Below, in pieces: positions 24,875-34,257 of a DNA stretch of 64,000 nt (position 1 is its first letter; the number at the start of each line of letters is the position of its first letter). The DNA is from Microbacterium wangchenii (lineage in GTDB: Bacteria; Actinomycetota; Actinomycetes; Actinomycetales; Microbacteriaceae), in contig NZ_CP038266.1 in the NCBI RefSeq assembly GCF_004564355.1, positions 2,604,001-2,668,000 on the forward strand, read 5' to 3'. A model generated the notes under the pieces. It made no database searches. It was given only the letters and a program-made list of their open reading frames with translations, and was not told the origin of the DNA. The translations under genes and the position numbers were made by a program.

Positions 24875-26005
24875 TCACTGCGGTCGGGCGTAGCGGGTCT
24901 GCGGCCCCGACGGCAGCGCCACCAGCGGCATCTGGTCGTTCAGTCGCGTCGCGACAGCATCCAAATCGTCGTCGAAGAGATCGGCGTAGGTGTCCAGCGT
25001 CATCGCCGCCGAGGCGTGGCCGAGCATCCGCTGCACGGCCTTCACGTTCGCGCCGGAGCTGATCGCGAGCGAGGCTGCCGTGTGACGGAGGTCGTGTGGA
25101 GTGACCCGCGGGATCGACGGATCGAACTCCTGGGCACGCCGAACGGCGTTCGCGAACCAGCCCTTCTCCCCCGAGTTGCGCATGTGATTGACGCCGTCAC
25201 CGAACAGCAGCCCTTCGGAGCCCTTGCCGGCGCACGCCTGCTCGATCATCGGAGCGAGACGCTCGGGATACGGGACGGAGCGCCTCTCGTGCGTCTTGGG
25301 AGTGCCGACATGGATCTCGTAGGCGATCATCACCGCGTTCTCCTCGATGACGAAACGTCGGCGCAGACGGTTCACGCTGCGCACGCGCAGGCCCGTGGCC
25401 TCGCCCCATCGCAAGCCGCAGTACGCCAGCGTCAGGACGAGCGTCGGATGCGCCGAGCACGCCGCCAGCGTCGCCACCTGCTCGTGCGTGAGGTAGACGC
25501 GGCGCTTGCCCGGCCCGTTCCGAGGCAGGTTGCGCACGTGGCGGGCCGGGTTGCTCGCGAGACGACGATCGTCGATCGCGACATCGAGGATGCCCGCGAG
25601 TATTCCGAGTGAGCGAATCACGACCGTGCGCGACTTGCGCGTCGCGAGGTCTGACACCCAATCCTGAACTTCAGAGCGCCGGATCGAAGAGATCTCCCTG
25701 TCGGCCCACATCGGGGCGACGTGGTTCTTCCACGCCTGCTCGAGCGTCATGTAGTACGAGGGCTTCGACATCGGCGGCTGCTTGGATCGCAGCCAGCTGT
25801 CGGCGAACATGCTGACGGGAACGCGCGACGCGGACGGGTCGATGTACTCGCCCTTCGACTTCGACACCGTGACCGTGGAGAGGTAGAGCTTCGCTTCGCG
25901 CATCGTCGTGAAGCCGCGCTTCTCCGCCTCGGTGCGATCAGGCTTGCGATAGCGCACCCGGTAGCGGCGGCCCTTCGCCGATTCGTACGGGGTGATGCTG
26001 CCCAT
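24875..26005 (-). CDS. int: Tyrosine site-specific integrase
   Basis: A 376-residue tyrosine recombinase: an N-terminal AP2-like arm-binding segment (YRVRYRKPDRTEAEKRGFTT), a SAM-like core-binding domain (about residues 65-155), and a catalytic domain with CGLRWGE (Arg I), HDLRHTAASL (His/Arg), GHASAAMTLDTYADL (His and the nucleophilic Tyr). It catalyses insertion into and excision from tRNA-Arg. It lies 200 bases inside attL and reads toward it. The ATG is supported by the conserved MGSITPYESAKG beginning common in actinobacterial element integrases. Confidence 0.95.
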   Translation of the reverse strand: MGSITPYESAKGRRYRVRYRKPDRTEAEKRGFTTMREAKLYLSTVTVSKSKGEYIDPSASRVPVSMFADSWLRSKQPPMSKPSYYMTLEQAWKNHVAPMWADREISSIRRSEVQDWVSDLATRKSRTVVIRSLGILAGILDVAIDDRRLASNPARHVRNLPRNGPGKRRVYLTHEQVATLAACSAHPTLVLTLAYCGLRWGEATGLRVRSVNRLRRRFVIEENAVMIAYEIHVGTPKTHERRSVPYPERLAPMIEQACAGKGSEGLLFGDGVNHMRNSGEKGWFANAVRRAQEFDPSIPRVTPHDLRHTAASLAISSGANVKAVQRMLGHASAAMTLDTYADLFDDDLDAVATRLNDQMPLVALPSGPQTRYARPQ

Positions 26006-26449
26006 CTCGACCTCCGCTCATGCCGGCTCGACGGTCAGTATCGGCCCAGTGTCGGACAACGGTCGGGCGCCGTCAACGCGGCCGATGACAGATGTGGATA
26101 GATGGCGGAAGACGTCGTCAACTGGCGTTGAGGTGGAGGGGTGCCTCCCTCCGACGCCGAGAGTGTAGCGGTCGTGCGCGTCTCCGTTCTCGCCGCTCAC
26201 TCCTTGCAGACTCCGCGCTGGCGCGCTCCGCTTAGCAGCCGTTCGACGGCGAGCACTGCGCCGTGCCCGATCGCTGGTCGTGCCAGATGTCGAAGGAAGG
26301 CCTCCCATGCTGGCGAGGTTCCGGTACGTCCCTGGCATAAACCTCAAACGTCGCCCCCGTCGGTAGTCTGACCGAGTGCCTGCTTGGGCCTGACGCTTCG
26401 CCCTGACGCTTCGCCTGACCATCGCATCACTTGCAAAGGAGCCCATCGA
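26006..26449. other. Divergent intergenic region, integrase / DUF262 gene
   Basis: 444 bases with no convincing gene; the frames present are shadows with poor composition. It must hold the promoters of the integrase (leftward) and the DUF262 protein (rightward). A short hairpin GGAGG-GGTG-CCTCC lies at about 26132-26145. AAAGGAG at 26434-26440 is the ribosome site of the rightward gene. Confidence 0.5.
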
Positions 26450-28627
26450 GTGAAGACCGAGGTCGTGAAGCCGCAGGACGTGTTCTACAACCCAACACGC
26501 TTGACGGTTCCGTTGTTTCAGCGCCCGTACGTGTGGTCGCAGCAGGAGCAGTGGGAGCCACTCTGGGAGGACATCGTTCGCCTGATCGACGTCATTGAGG
26601 GCCACAACCAGGATGCGACCCATTTTCTTGGCGCCATCGTGATTCAGCAGGTTCCGTCTCGGCTCGGTGCTTTGCCGTCGTGGAACGTCATCGATGGTCA
26701 GCAGCGCCTGACCACGCTCCAACTGCTCCTTGATGCTCTCCATGCGCAACTGGAACGGCGTGGACTCGGCGATTATGCAGACCAGGTGCTTCCGCTCGTG
26801 GAGAATCCGAAGAGCTTCCGAAAGGCGGAAGAGGACCGCTTCAAGCTCTGGCCGACCAATCGCGACCGGGCCTCCTTCAGCGCTGTGATGTCCGCGCCGG
26901 CGCCGATCTCTTATGGCACGCTTCCAGGATCACGTCTGCGGGATGCGCACCATTATTTCTCTGAGGCGATCGACGGATGGCTCGGTGAGGATGAAGCCGA
27001 ACAGCGAGCATCGCTTCTGGTCGGCGCCGTCACCGGCCGGCTGGAGATTGCGAGCATCCGCCTAGATGTCAATGAGGATGCTCAAGCGATCTTCGAGACC
27101 CTCAACGCCCGCGGCACACCCTTATCTGCCGCCGACCTCATCAAGAACTTCATCTTCCAGCAGGTCGATGCTGCCGCGGCTGAAAGGGATTACCTCGCCT
27201 ACTGGGCCGACTTTGAGACGCCTTGGTGGGAGACCGAGGTTACCTCGGGTCGCATCAAGAACCCGCGGGCTTCTCTCTTCCTCTGGCAGTGGCTCATCGC
27301 CCGAACGCTGACGGACTTCCCAATTCGCGAGGTGTTCACTCAGTTCAAGCATTACGTCAACACGGTCGAGAAGGACGTCGCAGCGCTTCTCCCCCGAATC
27401 AAGGAAGCCGCCGACAGGTACCGCGCGATCATCGAGGGTTCCGAGAACCCCAATGGCCCGCTCGATCGAGCGCAGCTGTTCAGCTATCGCGTCGGAACAC
27501 TCGATTCGGAGGTCAGCCGTCCACTCCTGATCTGGCTGGATGAGCCGGAACAGGCTGACGTTTCGGTTGCTGACCGCGCGCGGATACTGGACCTCCTCGA
27601 AAGCTGGTTCGTGCGTCGCGCGCTCGTCAAGGCTCCCTCGCAAGGATCCAACAGGTTCCTCGTCGAGATGCTGCGTTCGATCAGCCGTCGATCCAAAACC
27701 GACCTCGCTGGTGCCGTGGAGAGCTTTCTCGTTTCGAACCACACCGCAGTCGGATATTGGCCGGGCGATGACGAGGTGCGAAGGGCACTCACTGATGCCA
27801 ATGTGTACGGCCAGTATCGGCGCAGTCGAGTACGAATGGTCTTGGAGGCACTTGAGGACGCGAAGCGTGGGTACCCCGGCGCGAACCCGCTTGCCATGGG
27901 ACCGATCGTGCGCAATAAGGCGACGATCGAGCACCTTATGCCGCAGAAGTGGCGAGCCCACTGGGCAGCCGACCTCAGCGAGGAGGAAGAGCGCGACCGG
28001 GACCTGCGCGTTCAGCAGCTCGGCAATCTGACGATCGTGACTCAGGCCCTCAACAGCCGGGTATCCAACGGCGCATGGGAGCAGAAGCGAGCCCACTTCA
28101 TCGCATCGGATGACGTTCTCATCACGAAACAAGCGCTGGCGCTCGCAGTTAACCGCACATGGGACGAGCGGGTGATCGCGACGCGCACGAAGCAGATGAT
28201 CGAGCAGATCCTCAAAGTGTGGCCGGCGCCGCTCGGCCACGTCGGGATGGAGGTCGCACCCCCGCCACCGGTTACACGGGCAAGCGTCGACATCGCACAG
28301 CTCGTGGATGCTGGCTGGTTGACGACTGGAACGGAGTTGGTCCCCCGGCAGCAGGCCCACGCTGGAATGACCGCCGTGGTCTCGAAGGACGGACGGCTCT
28401 ACATCGGCGACACAGCGTACGACACGCCCTCGGCCGCAGCCGGTGTCGCGTATTCGGGTAAGGGAGCCGTTAACGGATGGTGGTTCTGGGGCGTCGGGGG
28501 CACAGATCGTCGGCTGACGGACGTCCGTGCCGAGTATCTGGCGAGTCTGGGGGACGATCTAGAGAGTGCGGACGTCGACGAGACCGCCGGCGACGAGAAC
28601 GAGCATCCGATGAATGCGGATGGCTGA
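26450..28627 (+). CDS. DUF262-DUF1524 (GmrSD-like) nuclease with C-terminal RAMA domain
   Basis: A 725-residue protein. The N-terminal DUF262/ParB-like domain starts VPLFQRPYVW (residues 20-29) and carries VIDGQQRLTTLQLLLDAL, with the DGQQR nucleotide-hydrolysis motif at 82-86. A DUF1524 HNH-type domain has IEHLMPQKW near 492 and QLGNLTIVTQALNSRVSN near 523. The last 115 residues (LVDAGWLTTG...DGRLYIGDTAYDTPSAAAG...VNGWWFWGV) match the RAMA domain of restriction-system proteins, proposed to read modified bases. GmrSD relatives cleave modified phage DNA. The GTG start is set by AAAGGAG nine bases upstream. Confidence 0.88.
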   Translation: MKTEVVKPQDVFYNPTRLTVPLFQRPYVWSQQEQWEPLWEDIVRLIDVIEGHNQDATHFLGAIVIQQVPSRLGALPSWNVIDGQQRLTTLQLLLDALHAQLERRGLGDYADQVLPLVENPKSFRKAEEDRFKLWPTNRDRASFSAVMSAPAPISYGTLPGSRLRDAHHYFSEAIDGWLGEDEAEQRASLLVGAVTGRLEIASIRLDVNEDAQAIFETLNARGTPLSAADLIKNFIFQQVDAAAAERDYLAYWADFETPWWETEVTSGRIKNPRASLFLWQWLIARTLTDFPIREVFTQFKHYVNTVEKDVAALLPRIKEAADRYRAIIEGSENPNGPLDRAQLFSYRVGTLDSEVSRPLLIWLDEPEQADVSVADRARILDLLESWFVRRALVKAPSQGSNRFLVEMLRSISRRSKTDLAGAVESFLVSNHTAVGYWPGDDEVRRALTDANVYGQYRRSRVRMVLEALEDAKRGYPGANPLAMGPIVRNKATIEHLMPQKWRAHWAADLSEEEERDRDLRVQQLGNLTIVTQALNSRVSNGAWEQKRAHFIASDDVLITKQALALAVNRTWDERVIATRTKQMIEQILKVWPAPLGHVGMEVAPPPPVTRASVDIAQLVDAGWLTTGTELVPRQQAHAGMTAVVSKDGRLYIGDTAYDTPSAAAGVAYSGKGAVNGWWFWGVGGTDRRLTDVRAEYLASLGDDLESADVDETAGDENEHPMNADG

Positions 28628-28805
28628 ACCTCCGGCATGCCCGGTGCGTATCCGCTTGTCATTGGACACGGATCGAAGGCTCGTCGGCGCCGCGCGGGAC
28701 AGCGGGGGCCAAACTCGCCAACACCGGCGGCGCTGTAGCCTGGCGAGAGCCAGTTCGCTGTTTGAATCACACTGACTGCCGAGGCCGGTATGGGAGACAC
28801 GAGTG

Positions 28806-29456
28806 ATGCAGACGATCGCCGAAGGGCTCATGGTGAAGTCACGGCATCGAGTTAAGACTTACGGCGAGGTTTTCACCCCCCGGCACATGGTCAATCGCAT
28901 GCTCGACCTCGTCAGCGAAGACCTTGAGGAGGGCCCGGACTTCGTCGACAAGACATTCCTCGAACCGGCAGCAGGCGATGGCAACTTCCTCGTCGCGATC
29001 TTGCACCGCAAGCTCCGCGCCATCGAGCAGCACCTCGCGCCCGAGCTCTGGGCGGACGAGTCCCTTTTCGCGCTCGCGTCGATCTACGGCATCGAACTGC
29101 TCGAGGACAACCACGAGGATGCCCGGGCGGCCATGATCGCCGAGTTCGTCGGCTTTCACGCGAGGCACAACACACCGCACGGCACCGACACCGACACCGA
29201 CCTGATGCGGGCGGCATCGTTCCTGATCGACACGAACATCATCCGTGGCAACACACTGACCGGTCGCGACTGGCGCGGCAACGGGATCCAGTTCTCCTGG
29301 TGGAACCGCGTCCGCAGCGAGCCCGGCATGGTACGACGGGAACCGTTCTCCCTCGCCTCCCTGCGAGAGACCGATGCCTTTGACTTCACCGTCTACGAAA
29401 CGTACGCGGTGTGCAGAATCGACCGTGTCCATGAAGAAGTGAGAGCCGGTGAGTAG
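28806..29456 (+). CDS. Small N6-adenine methylase-like protein (SAM module only)
   Basis: A 216-residue protein with the methylase motif X/Q-like YGEVFTPRHMVNRMLDLV (residues 19-36), motif I FLEPAAGDGNFLVAIL (51-66) and motif II-like YGIELLEDN. It has no NPPY/DPPY catalytic motif; the C-terminal half reads NGIQFSWWNRV and ends in EEVRAGE. It could be a SAM-binding subunit that pairs with the NPPY-bearing protein two genes on. GGGAGA sits eight bases before the ATG. Its stop overlaps the GTG of the next gene by eight bases. Confidence 0.82.
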   Translation: MQTIAEGLMVKSRHRVKTYGEVFTPRHMVNRMLDLVSEDLEEGPDFVDKTFLEPAAGDGNFLVAILHRKLRAIEQHLAPELWADESLFALASIYGIELLEDNHEDARAAMIAEFVGFHARHNTPHGTDTDTDLMRAASFLIDTNIIRGNTLTGRDWRGNGIQFSWWNRVRSEPGMVRREPFSLASLRETDAFDFTVYETYAVCRIDRVHEEVRAGE

Positions 29457-32400
29457 CCCGAACATCAACACGTTCCGCGAAGTGGTGCCCTACATCTATT
29501 CGTGGACGACCCCCGACATTCCCAAATACGACGGGTGGGAGAAGATCGGGTACACCGAGCAGGAGTCTGCCGAGAAGCGCATATCGCAGCAGGCCAGTCA
29601 GCTCAACATCACGAAGGTTAAGCGGTGGGCGTACCGGGCGACGTTCATCACCGAGGACGGCGGAACGTTCCGCGACTCCGACTTTCACGCTTTCCTCAAG
29701 CAGCAGGGCGTTGAGCGCGAGTTCGATCCAGCCAGCACTCCGAGCCGCACGGAGTGGCACCGGTTCGCCGGCGCACCGAAGGCCAGTCAGCAGTACTTCC
29801 TCGAGTTCGCCTCGAAGTCTTTCAGCACGCCGCTCGGGGAGTCGGAGGATGATTACCAGCTGCGCCCCGAGCAGCAGCAGGCTGTCGCCGAGGCTCTGTC
29901 GGCGTTCGGGGAGCACGGTGCCGGCGAAGTGCTGTGGAATGCGAAACCGCGATTCGGCAAGACGCTATCGACGTACGACCTGGTGCGGAAGTTGGATGCC
30001 AGGCGGGTCCTGATCGTCACGAATCGCCCGGCGATTGCCAATTCCTGGTTCGACGATTATCAGCGGTTCATCGGCCATCAGACCAACTACCAGTTCGTGT
30101 CCGACTCGCCGTCGCTTGCCCAACGCGGCCCGATGACCCGCGAGCAGTGGAGGGCGTTCTCCCTGGAGAATGTAGACCGGGGTCCGCGGATCATCGAGTT
30201 CGTGTCTCTCCAGGATCTGAAGGGTTCCAAGTACTTCGGCGGCTCCTTCGACAAGCTCAAGCACGTCGCTGACACCGACTGGGATCTGCTCGTCATCGAC
30301 GAGGCACACGAGGGCGTTGATACAACCAAGACGCATGTCGCGTTCAACCAGATCACGCGTCGCCACACGCTGCACCTGTCGGGCACGCCTTTCAAGGCGC
30401 TGGCGTCAGGGCGGTTCCGCGAGGACCATATCTTCAACTGGACGTACGAGGACGAGCAGAGCGCTAAGGATGCGTGGGCGGATGACTCGGTCGATAACCC
30501 GTACGCCCAGCTCCCGACCCTGAACCTGCTGACCTACCAGCTTTCCCGCATGGTGGCCGACCGGCTGGCGGAGGGCGTCGCGCTCGATGAGGACACCGGG
30601 AACGTGGACTACACGTTCGATCTGGCGGAGTTCTTCGCCACCAAGGACAACGGCTACTTCGTCTACGAGGCTGACGTGGTTCGGTTCCTGGATTCGCTGG
30701 CGACGCAAGAGAAGTATCCGTTCTCCACTCCGGAGCTGCGGGACGAGATCAGGCACTCGTTCTGGCTCCTTAACCGGGTCGCGTCGGCCAAGGCGCTGGA
30801 GCGGTTGCTGAAGAAGCATTCCGTTTTCGGTGAGTACACGGTCGTCCTGGCCGCCGGCGACGGCCGACCGAACGCCGGTGAGAACGACGGGCTGGATGAG
30901 GATGCCGACGACTCGGTGACCGTGGGGAGGTCGCTCGACAAGGTCCGCGCAGCCATCGCGAAGGCGGAGGCCGCGGGTGGCAAGACGATCACCCTGTCGG
31001 TGGGACAGCTCACAACCGGGGTCACCGTCCCGGAGTGGACCGCCGTCATCATGTTGTCCAATCTGTCCTCGCCCGCTCTTTACATGCAGGCAGCGTTCCG
31101 GTCGCAGAACCCGTGCACGTTCATGCGGGGCGACAAGGTGTTCCAGAAAAAGAACGCCTACATCTTCGACTTCGCCCCCGAGCGTACGTTGACGATCTTC
31201 GACGCGTTCGCGAATAACCTCGCCCCGCACCCGCCGGTTGATACGGGTGAGCGGCGAGAGAACATCCGTCGGTTGCTGAACTTCTTCCCCATCCTTGGTG
31301 AAGACACCGAGGGTCGGATGATCGAGCTCGACGCTGCCCAGGTGCTCACGTTCCCGCAGATGTTCAAAGCTCGCGAGGTCGTCCGACAGGGCTTCCTGTC
31401 GAACCTGCTGTTCGCGAACGTGTCTGGAATCTTCCGCGCCGTGGAGCATTTCCAGGACATCCTCAACCAGCTCCCCGTCGCCAAAGAGAATAAAGCCAGG
31501 AAGGGTGATCCGGTCGACGTTCCCTTCCCGCCACCGACCACGGATGCCGATGGCAACGTGCAGGTCGATTGGGGCACTGTCATCAATCCGAGGATCGCTG
31601 AGCTGGGCAAGCCGATCTACTCCGACACCGACATGCCGCAGCTCGATCCCGCCACGACGAAGGCAACCGAGGCGGCCAAGCAGATCGCCGCCGTGGTCAC
31701 CGAGAAGGCGCGCGAGACACGCGCCAAGGTCGCTGCCGTATACGGGATGACGGCCAGGCAGATCGAGAACGACGAGAAGACCACCGAGGCGCAGGTCAAG
31801 ACCCAAGTGGAGCGCGCCTACGTCGACCACCAGATCGCGCTGAACCACATCGAAGCCGAGAGCCGAGACGCGGCAACCGAAACTGAGTTCCTCGCCGTCG
31901 ACGCAAAGAAGGCTGAGGTAAAGGCCGAGCTCGACGCACAGGTACTCGCCATCCTCCACAACACGCTCGACAGCGTCACCGAGACCGTGGTCACCCGTGA
32001 GGAGACGAAGAAGGCGCAGTCGCAGGCGGACAAGACGATGGATGCCGCACGCGACCACCTTCGCGGGTTCGCGCGGACCATCCCGATGTTCCTCATGGCG
32101 TACGGCGACCGGAACACCACCCTCGCCAACTTCGACGACTACACCCCAGACCACGTCTTTGAAGAGATCACCGGTATCTCCGAGGAGGACTTTCGCAAGC
32201 TCCGCGACGGTCGCGAGGTAGTCGATCAGAACAGCGGGGAGGTCACTCGCGTTCCGGGTCTCTTCGACGAGGCAGTGTTCAACCAGTCGATCCAGGAGTT
32301 CCTGAACAAGAAGGACGAACTCTCCGACTACTTCGACCCGGCACTGACCGAGGACATTTTCGCCTACATCCCACAGCAGAAGACGTCGCTTGTGTTCACT

Positions 32401-32781
32401 CCGAAGCCCGTCGTGCAGCTGATGTGCGACACGCTGGAGGAGGCGAATCCGGGGATCTTCTCCGACCCGGATATGACGTTCGCCGACCTGTTCTCCACCG
32501 CCGGTCTGTTCTGCATGGAGATCGTCCGCCGGCTCGATCATGGCCTAGTCGAGGTCATCCCGAACCAGGAGGACCGGCTACGACACATTCTGACGCGTCA
32601 GGTGTTCGAGATGAGCCACAACGAGATCCTGCACGACATCACCTTGGAAGCCGTTAGCGGCGGGGTGACCGAACGTCGAGCCTGGCTCGAAGACTCAGGA
32701 CACTTCCGGGTCGGCGACCTCGCCCGAATGACCACCGAAGAACGCGAGCGGGTAGTGGACGAGATGCTGGAGGACAATTGA
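29449..32781 (+). CDS. GIY-YIG nuclease-helicase-methylase motif I fusion protein
   Basis: 1,110 residues. Residues 12-105 look like a T5orf172-type GIY-YIG nuclease (PYIYSW, WEKIGYTEQ, EKRISQQ, DFHAFL, TEWHRF holding Tyr, Lys/Ile/Gly, Arg, His and Glu). A superfamily 2 helicase follows: AKPRFGKTLS (about 163), LLVIDEAHEGVD (about 281), LHLSGTPFKAL (about 310), QAAFRSQNPC. A charged coiled region (about 730-870) leads to FTPKPVVQLM and FADLFSTAGLF (about 983-1022), the X and I methylase motifs of the DLYMKSG class. The catalytic NPPY is not here but begins the next gene. Confidence 0.85.
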   Translation: MSSPNINTFREVVPYIYSWTTPDIPKYDGWEKIGYTEQESAEKRISQQASQLNITKVKRWAYRATFITEDGGTFRDSDFHAFLKQQGVEREFDPASTPSRTEWHRFAGAPKASQQYFLEFASKSFSTPLGESEDDYQLRPEQQQAVAEALSAFGEHGAGEVLWNAKPRFGKTLSTYDLVRKLDARRVLIVTNRPAIANSWFDDYQRFIGHQTNYQFVSDSPSLAQRGPMTREQWRAFSLENVDRGPRIIEFVSLQDLKGSKYFGGSFDKLKHVADTDWDLLVIDEAHEGVDTTKTHVAFNQITRRHTLHLSGTPFKALASGRFREDHIFNWTYEDEQSAKDAWADDSVDNPYAQLPTLNLLTYQLSRMVADRLAEGVALDEDTGNVDYTFDLAEFFATKDNGYFVYEADVVRFLDSLATQEKYPFSTPELRDEIRHSFWLLNRVASAKALERLLKKHSVFGEYTVVLAAGDGRPNAGENDGLDEDADDSVTVGRSLDKVRAAIAKAEAAGGKTITLSVGQLTTGVTVPEWTAVIMLSNLSSPALYMQAAFRSQNPCTFMRGDKVFQKKNAYIFDFAPERTLTIFDAFANNLAPHPPVDTGERRENIRRLLNFFPILGEDTEGRMIELDAAQVLTFPQMFKAREVVRQGFLSNLLFANVSGIFRAVEHFQDILNQLPVAKENKARKGDPVDVPFPPPTTDADGNVQVDWGTVINPRIAELGKPIYSDTDMPQLDPATTKATEAAKQIAAVVTEKARETRAKVAAVYGMTARQIENDEKTTEAQVKTQVERAYVDHQIALNHIEAESRDAATETEFLAVDAKKAEVKAELDAQVLAILHNTLDSVTETVVTREETKKAQSQADKTMDAARDHLRGFARTIPMFLMAYGDRNTTLANFDDYTPDHVFEEITGISEEDFRKLRDGREVVDQNSGEVTRVPGLFDEAVFNQSIQEFLNKKDELSDYFDPALTEDIFAYIPQQKTSLVFTPKPVVQLMCDTLEEANPGIFSDPDMTFADLFSTAGLFCMEIVRRLDHGLVEVIPNQEDRLRHILTRQVFEMSHNEILHDITLEAVSGGVTERRAWLEDSGHFRVGDLARMTTEERERVVDEMLEDN

Positions 32782-32782
32782 G

Positions 32783-33835
32783 ATGTCGAAGAAGTTTGAT
32801 GTCGTGATCGGTAATCCTCCCTACCAGGAGGAGGCTCAGGGCGAGGGTACTCGCGACACACCCATCTACCACCGGTTTATGGATGCCGCATACGAAGTCG
32901 GCACGAAGGTGGTGCTAATTACGCCAGCTCGCTTTCTCTTCGACGCGGGCTTCACGCCCAAGGCATGGAACGAGAAGATGCTGGCGGACGAGCACCTAAA
33001 GGTGGCATATTTCGAGTCCGACTCGAACCGCCTGTTCCCGAGCCTCGCGGACCCTATCAAGGGCGGCATCGCCGTGACATACCGCGATTCCGAGCGCACA
33101 CTCGGCCCAATCGGCTTCTTCGCCAAGCATCCCGAGCTCAGCTCGATCCTGCAGAAGGTTCTCACGCTCCAGGGTGAATCTGCACAGCTCGAGATAACAA
33201 GCTCTCGCTCGTACCGCTACACGAACAAGCTGTACGAGGACCACCCCGAGGCGTCGGCACTCCGGCCGGATGGCAATGCCGCATTGGTGAATACGAATGC
33301 CTTCGAGCAGTTCTCGTTTCTATACCACTCCGATGAGCCTGCCGACGGCGCGGGGTACGTGCGAATTCTCGGCGTGATCAAAAATAGGCGCTTCTTTCGC
33401 TGGATCAGGAGTGAGTACATCACCGGACCCAGGAGCTTCAACAGATACAAGGTCGCAGTCCCGGCAGCGAACGGGTCCGGGTCGACAACTGACTTTTTCG
33501 GCGTCGCGCTGAACAAGCCAACTGTGCTCGGACCCGGAGTTGCGGTTACGCAGACGTTCATCACGATCGGCTCGTTCGATTCCGAAGCCGAGGCGAACGC
33601 GTGCGCGAAGTACATCAAGTCCAAGTTCGCGAGGACAATGCTGGGCGTTCTGAAGATTACCCAGCATAATCCGGCGAAGGTGTGGAAGTACGTCCCGGTC
33701 CAAGACTTCACCTCGACGTCCGACATTGACTGGTCCAAGTCGATTCCTGAGATCGACGGGCAGCTCTACGCAAAGTACGGTCTCGACGCAGAACAGGTGA
33801 CCTTCATCGAGGACCAGGTCAAGCCGATGGAGTAA
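32783..33835 (+). CDS. Eco57I-type adenine methylase catalytic half plus recognition region
   Basis: A 350-residue protein that begins at the catalytic motif: MSKKFDVVIGNPPYQ, with NPPY at residues 11-14, then VVLITPARFLFDAGFTPKAW. Residues 140-330 resemble a target-recognition domain. It has no motif I; that lies in the last 130 residues of the preceding protein. The junction is TGA-G-ATG, so the ribosome can reinitiate at once, and the frame shifts by +1. In relatives the two parts form one chain. Together they should methylate adenine in a specific DNA site. Confidence 0.87.
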   Translation: MSKKFDVVIGNPPYQEEAQGEGTRDTPIYHRFMDAAYEVGTKVVLITPARFLFDAGFTPKAWNEKMLADEHLKVAYFESDSNRLFPSLADPIKGGIAVTYRDSERTLGPIGFFAKHPELSSILQKVLTLQGESAQLEITSSRSYRYTNKLYEDHPEASALRPDGNAALVNTNAFEQFSFLYHSDEPADGAGYVRILGVIKNRRFFRWIRSEYITGPRSFNRYKVAVPAANGSGSTTDFFGVALNKPTVLGPGVAVTQTFITIGSFDSEAEANACAKYIKSKFARTMLGVLKITQHNPAKVWKYVPVQDFTSTSDIDWSKSIPEIDGQLYAKYGLDAEQVTFIEDQVKPME

Positions 33836-34257
33836 TTGGTCGACGGTCAGATCGGGCCATCACAGAAAGTAGAGTTGCGGCGTGGCGATGCGACCGATGA
33901 AGAGAACGCCAGCGCTGGACGGCCTCGATCTATACAGACGCCTTGACGCCCCCTGGGTGAGAGCGTCATAAATGACCCAGCACGTGTGGACGAGTCACCG
34001 GAAGCCCGCCGGGTCGGCTGACGCCAACCGCAACACGACCCGACCGGCAAACGACGACGGGACCCGGAGCCCGTTGACTAGAGGCGTGAAGATCGGCCTA
34101 CTGCTCACCCTCAAGAGGACGATTCAAGAGGACGATGCACGCAGGCACCGTTCAGTGAGGCCCTGATCCGGGCGCCATTCTGAAGCATCCGGCTACACTC
34201 ACCTGCGCACCGCGAAAAGTGCTGGCCAGCGGTTAAAAGCAGTCGTACCCTGGCGCC
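33836..34257. other. Intergenic region before relaxase, oriT candidate
   Basis: 422 bases without a gene, directly before the relaxase. Two overlapping inverted repeats lie at 33953-33980: CTGGGT...ACCCAG (33953-33958 / 33975-33980) and GTCAT-AA-ATGAC (33965-33976). Small inverted repeats next to a MobF relaxase gene are the usual position of oriT, but no nick consensus could be confirmed. Confidence 0.35.

Noticed and set aside
26018..26749. Long minus-strand frame overlapping the DUF262 gene start
   Set aside because: It is the shadow of the DUF262 coding frame plus noncoding upstream sequence; no family resemblance.
30406..32541. 711-codon minus-strand frame
   Set aside because: It is antisense to the GIY-YIG-helicase gene; its composition mirrors that gene's codons.
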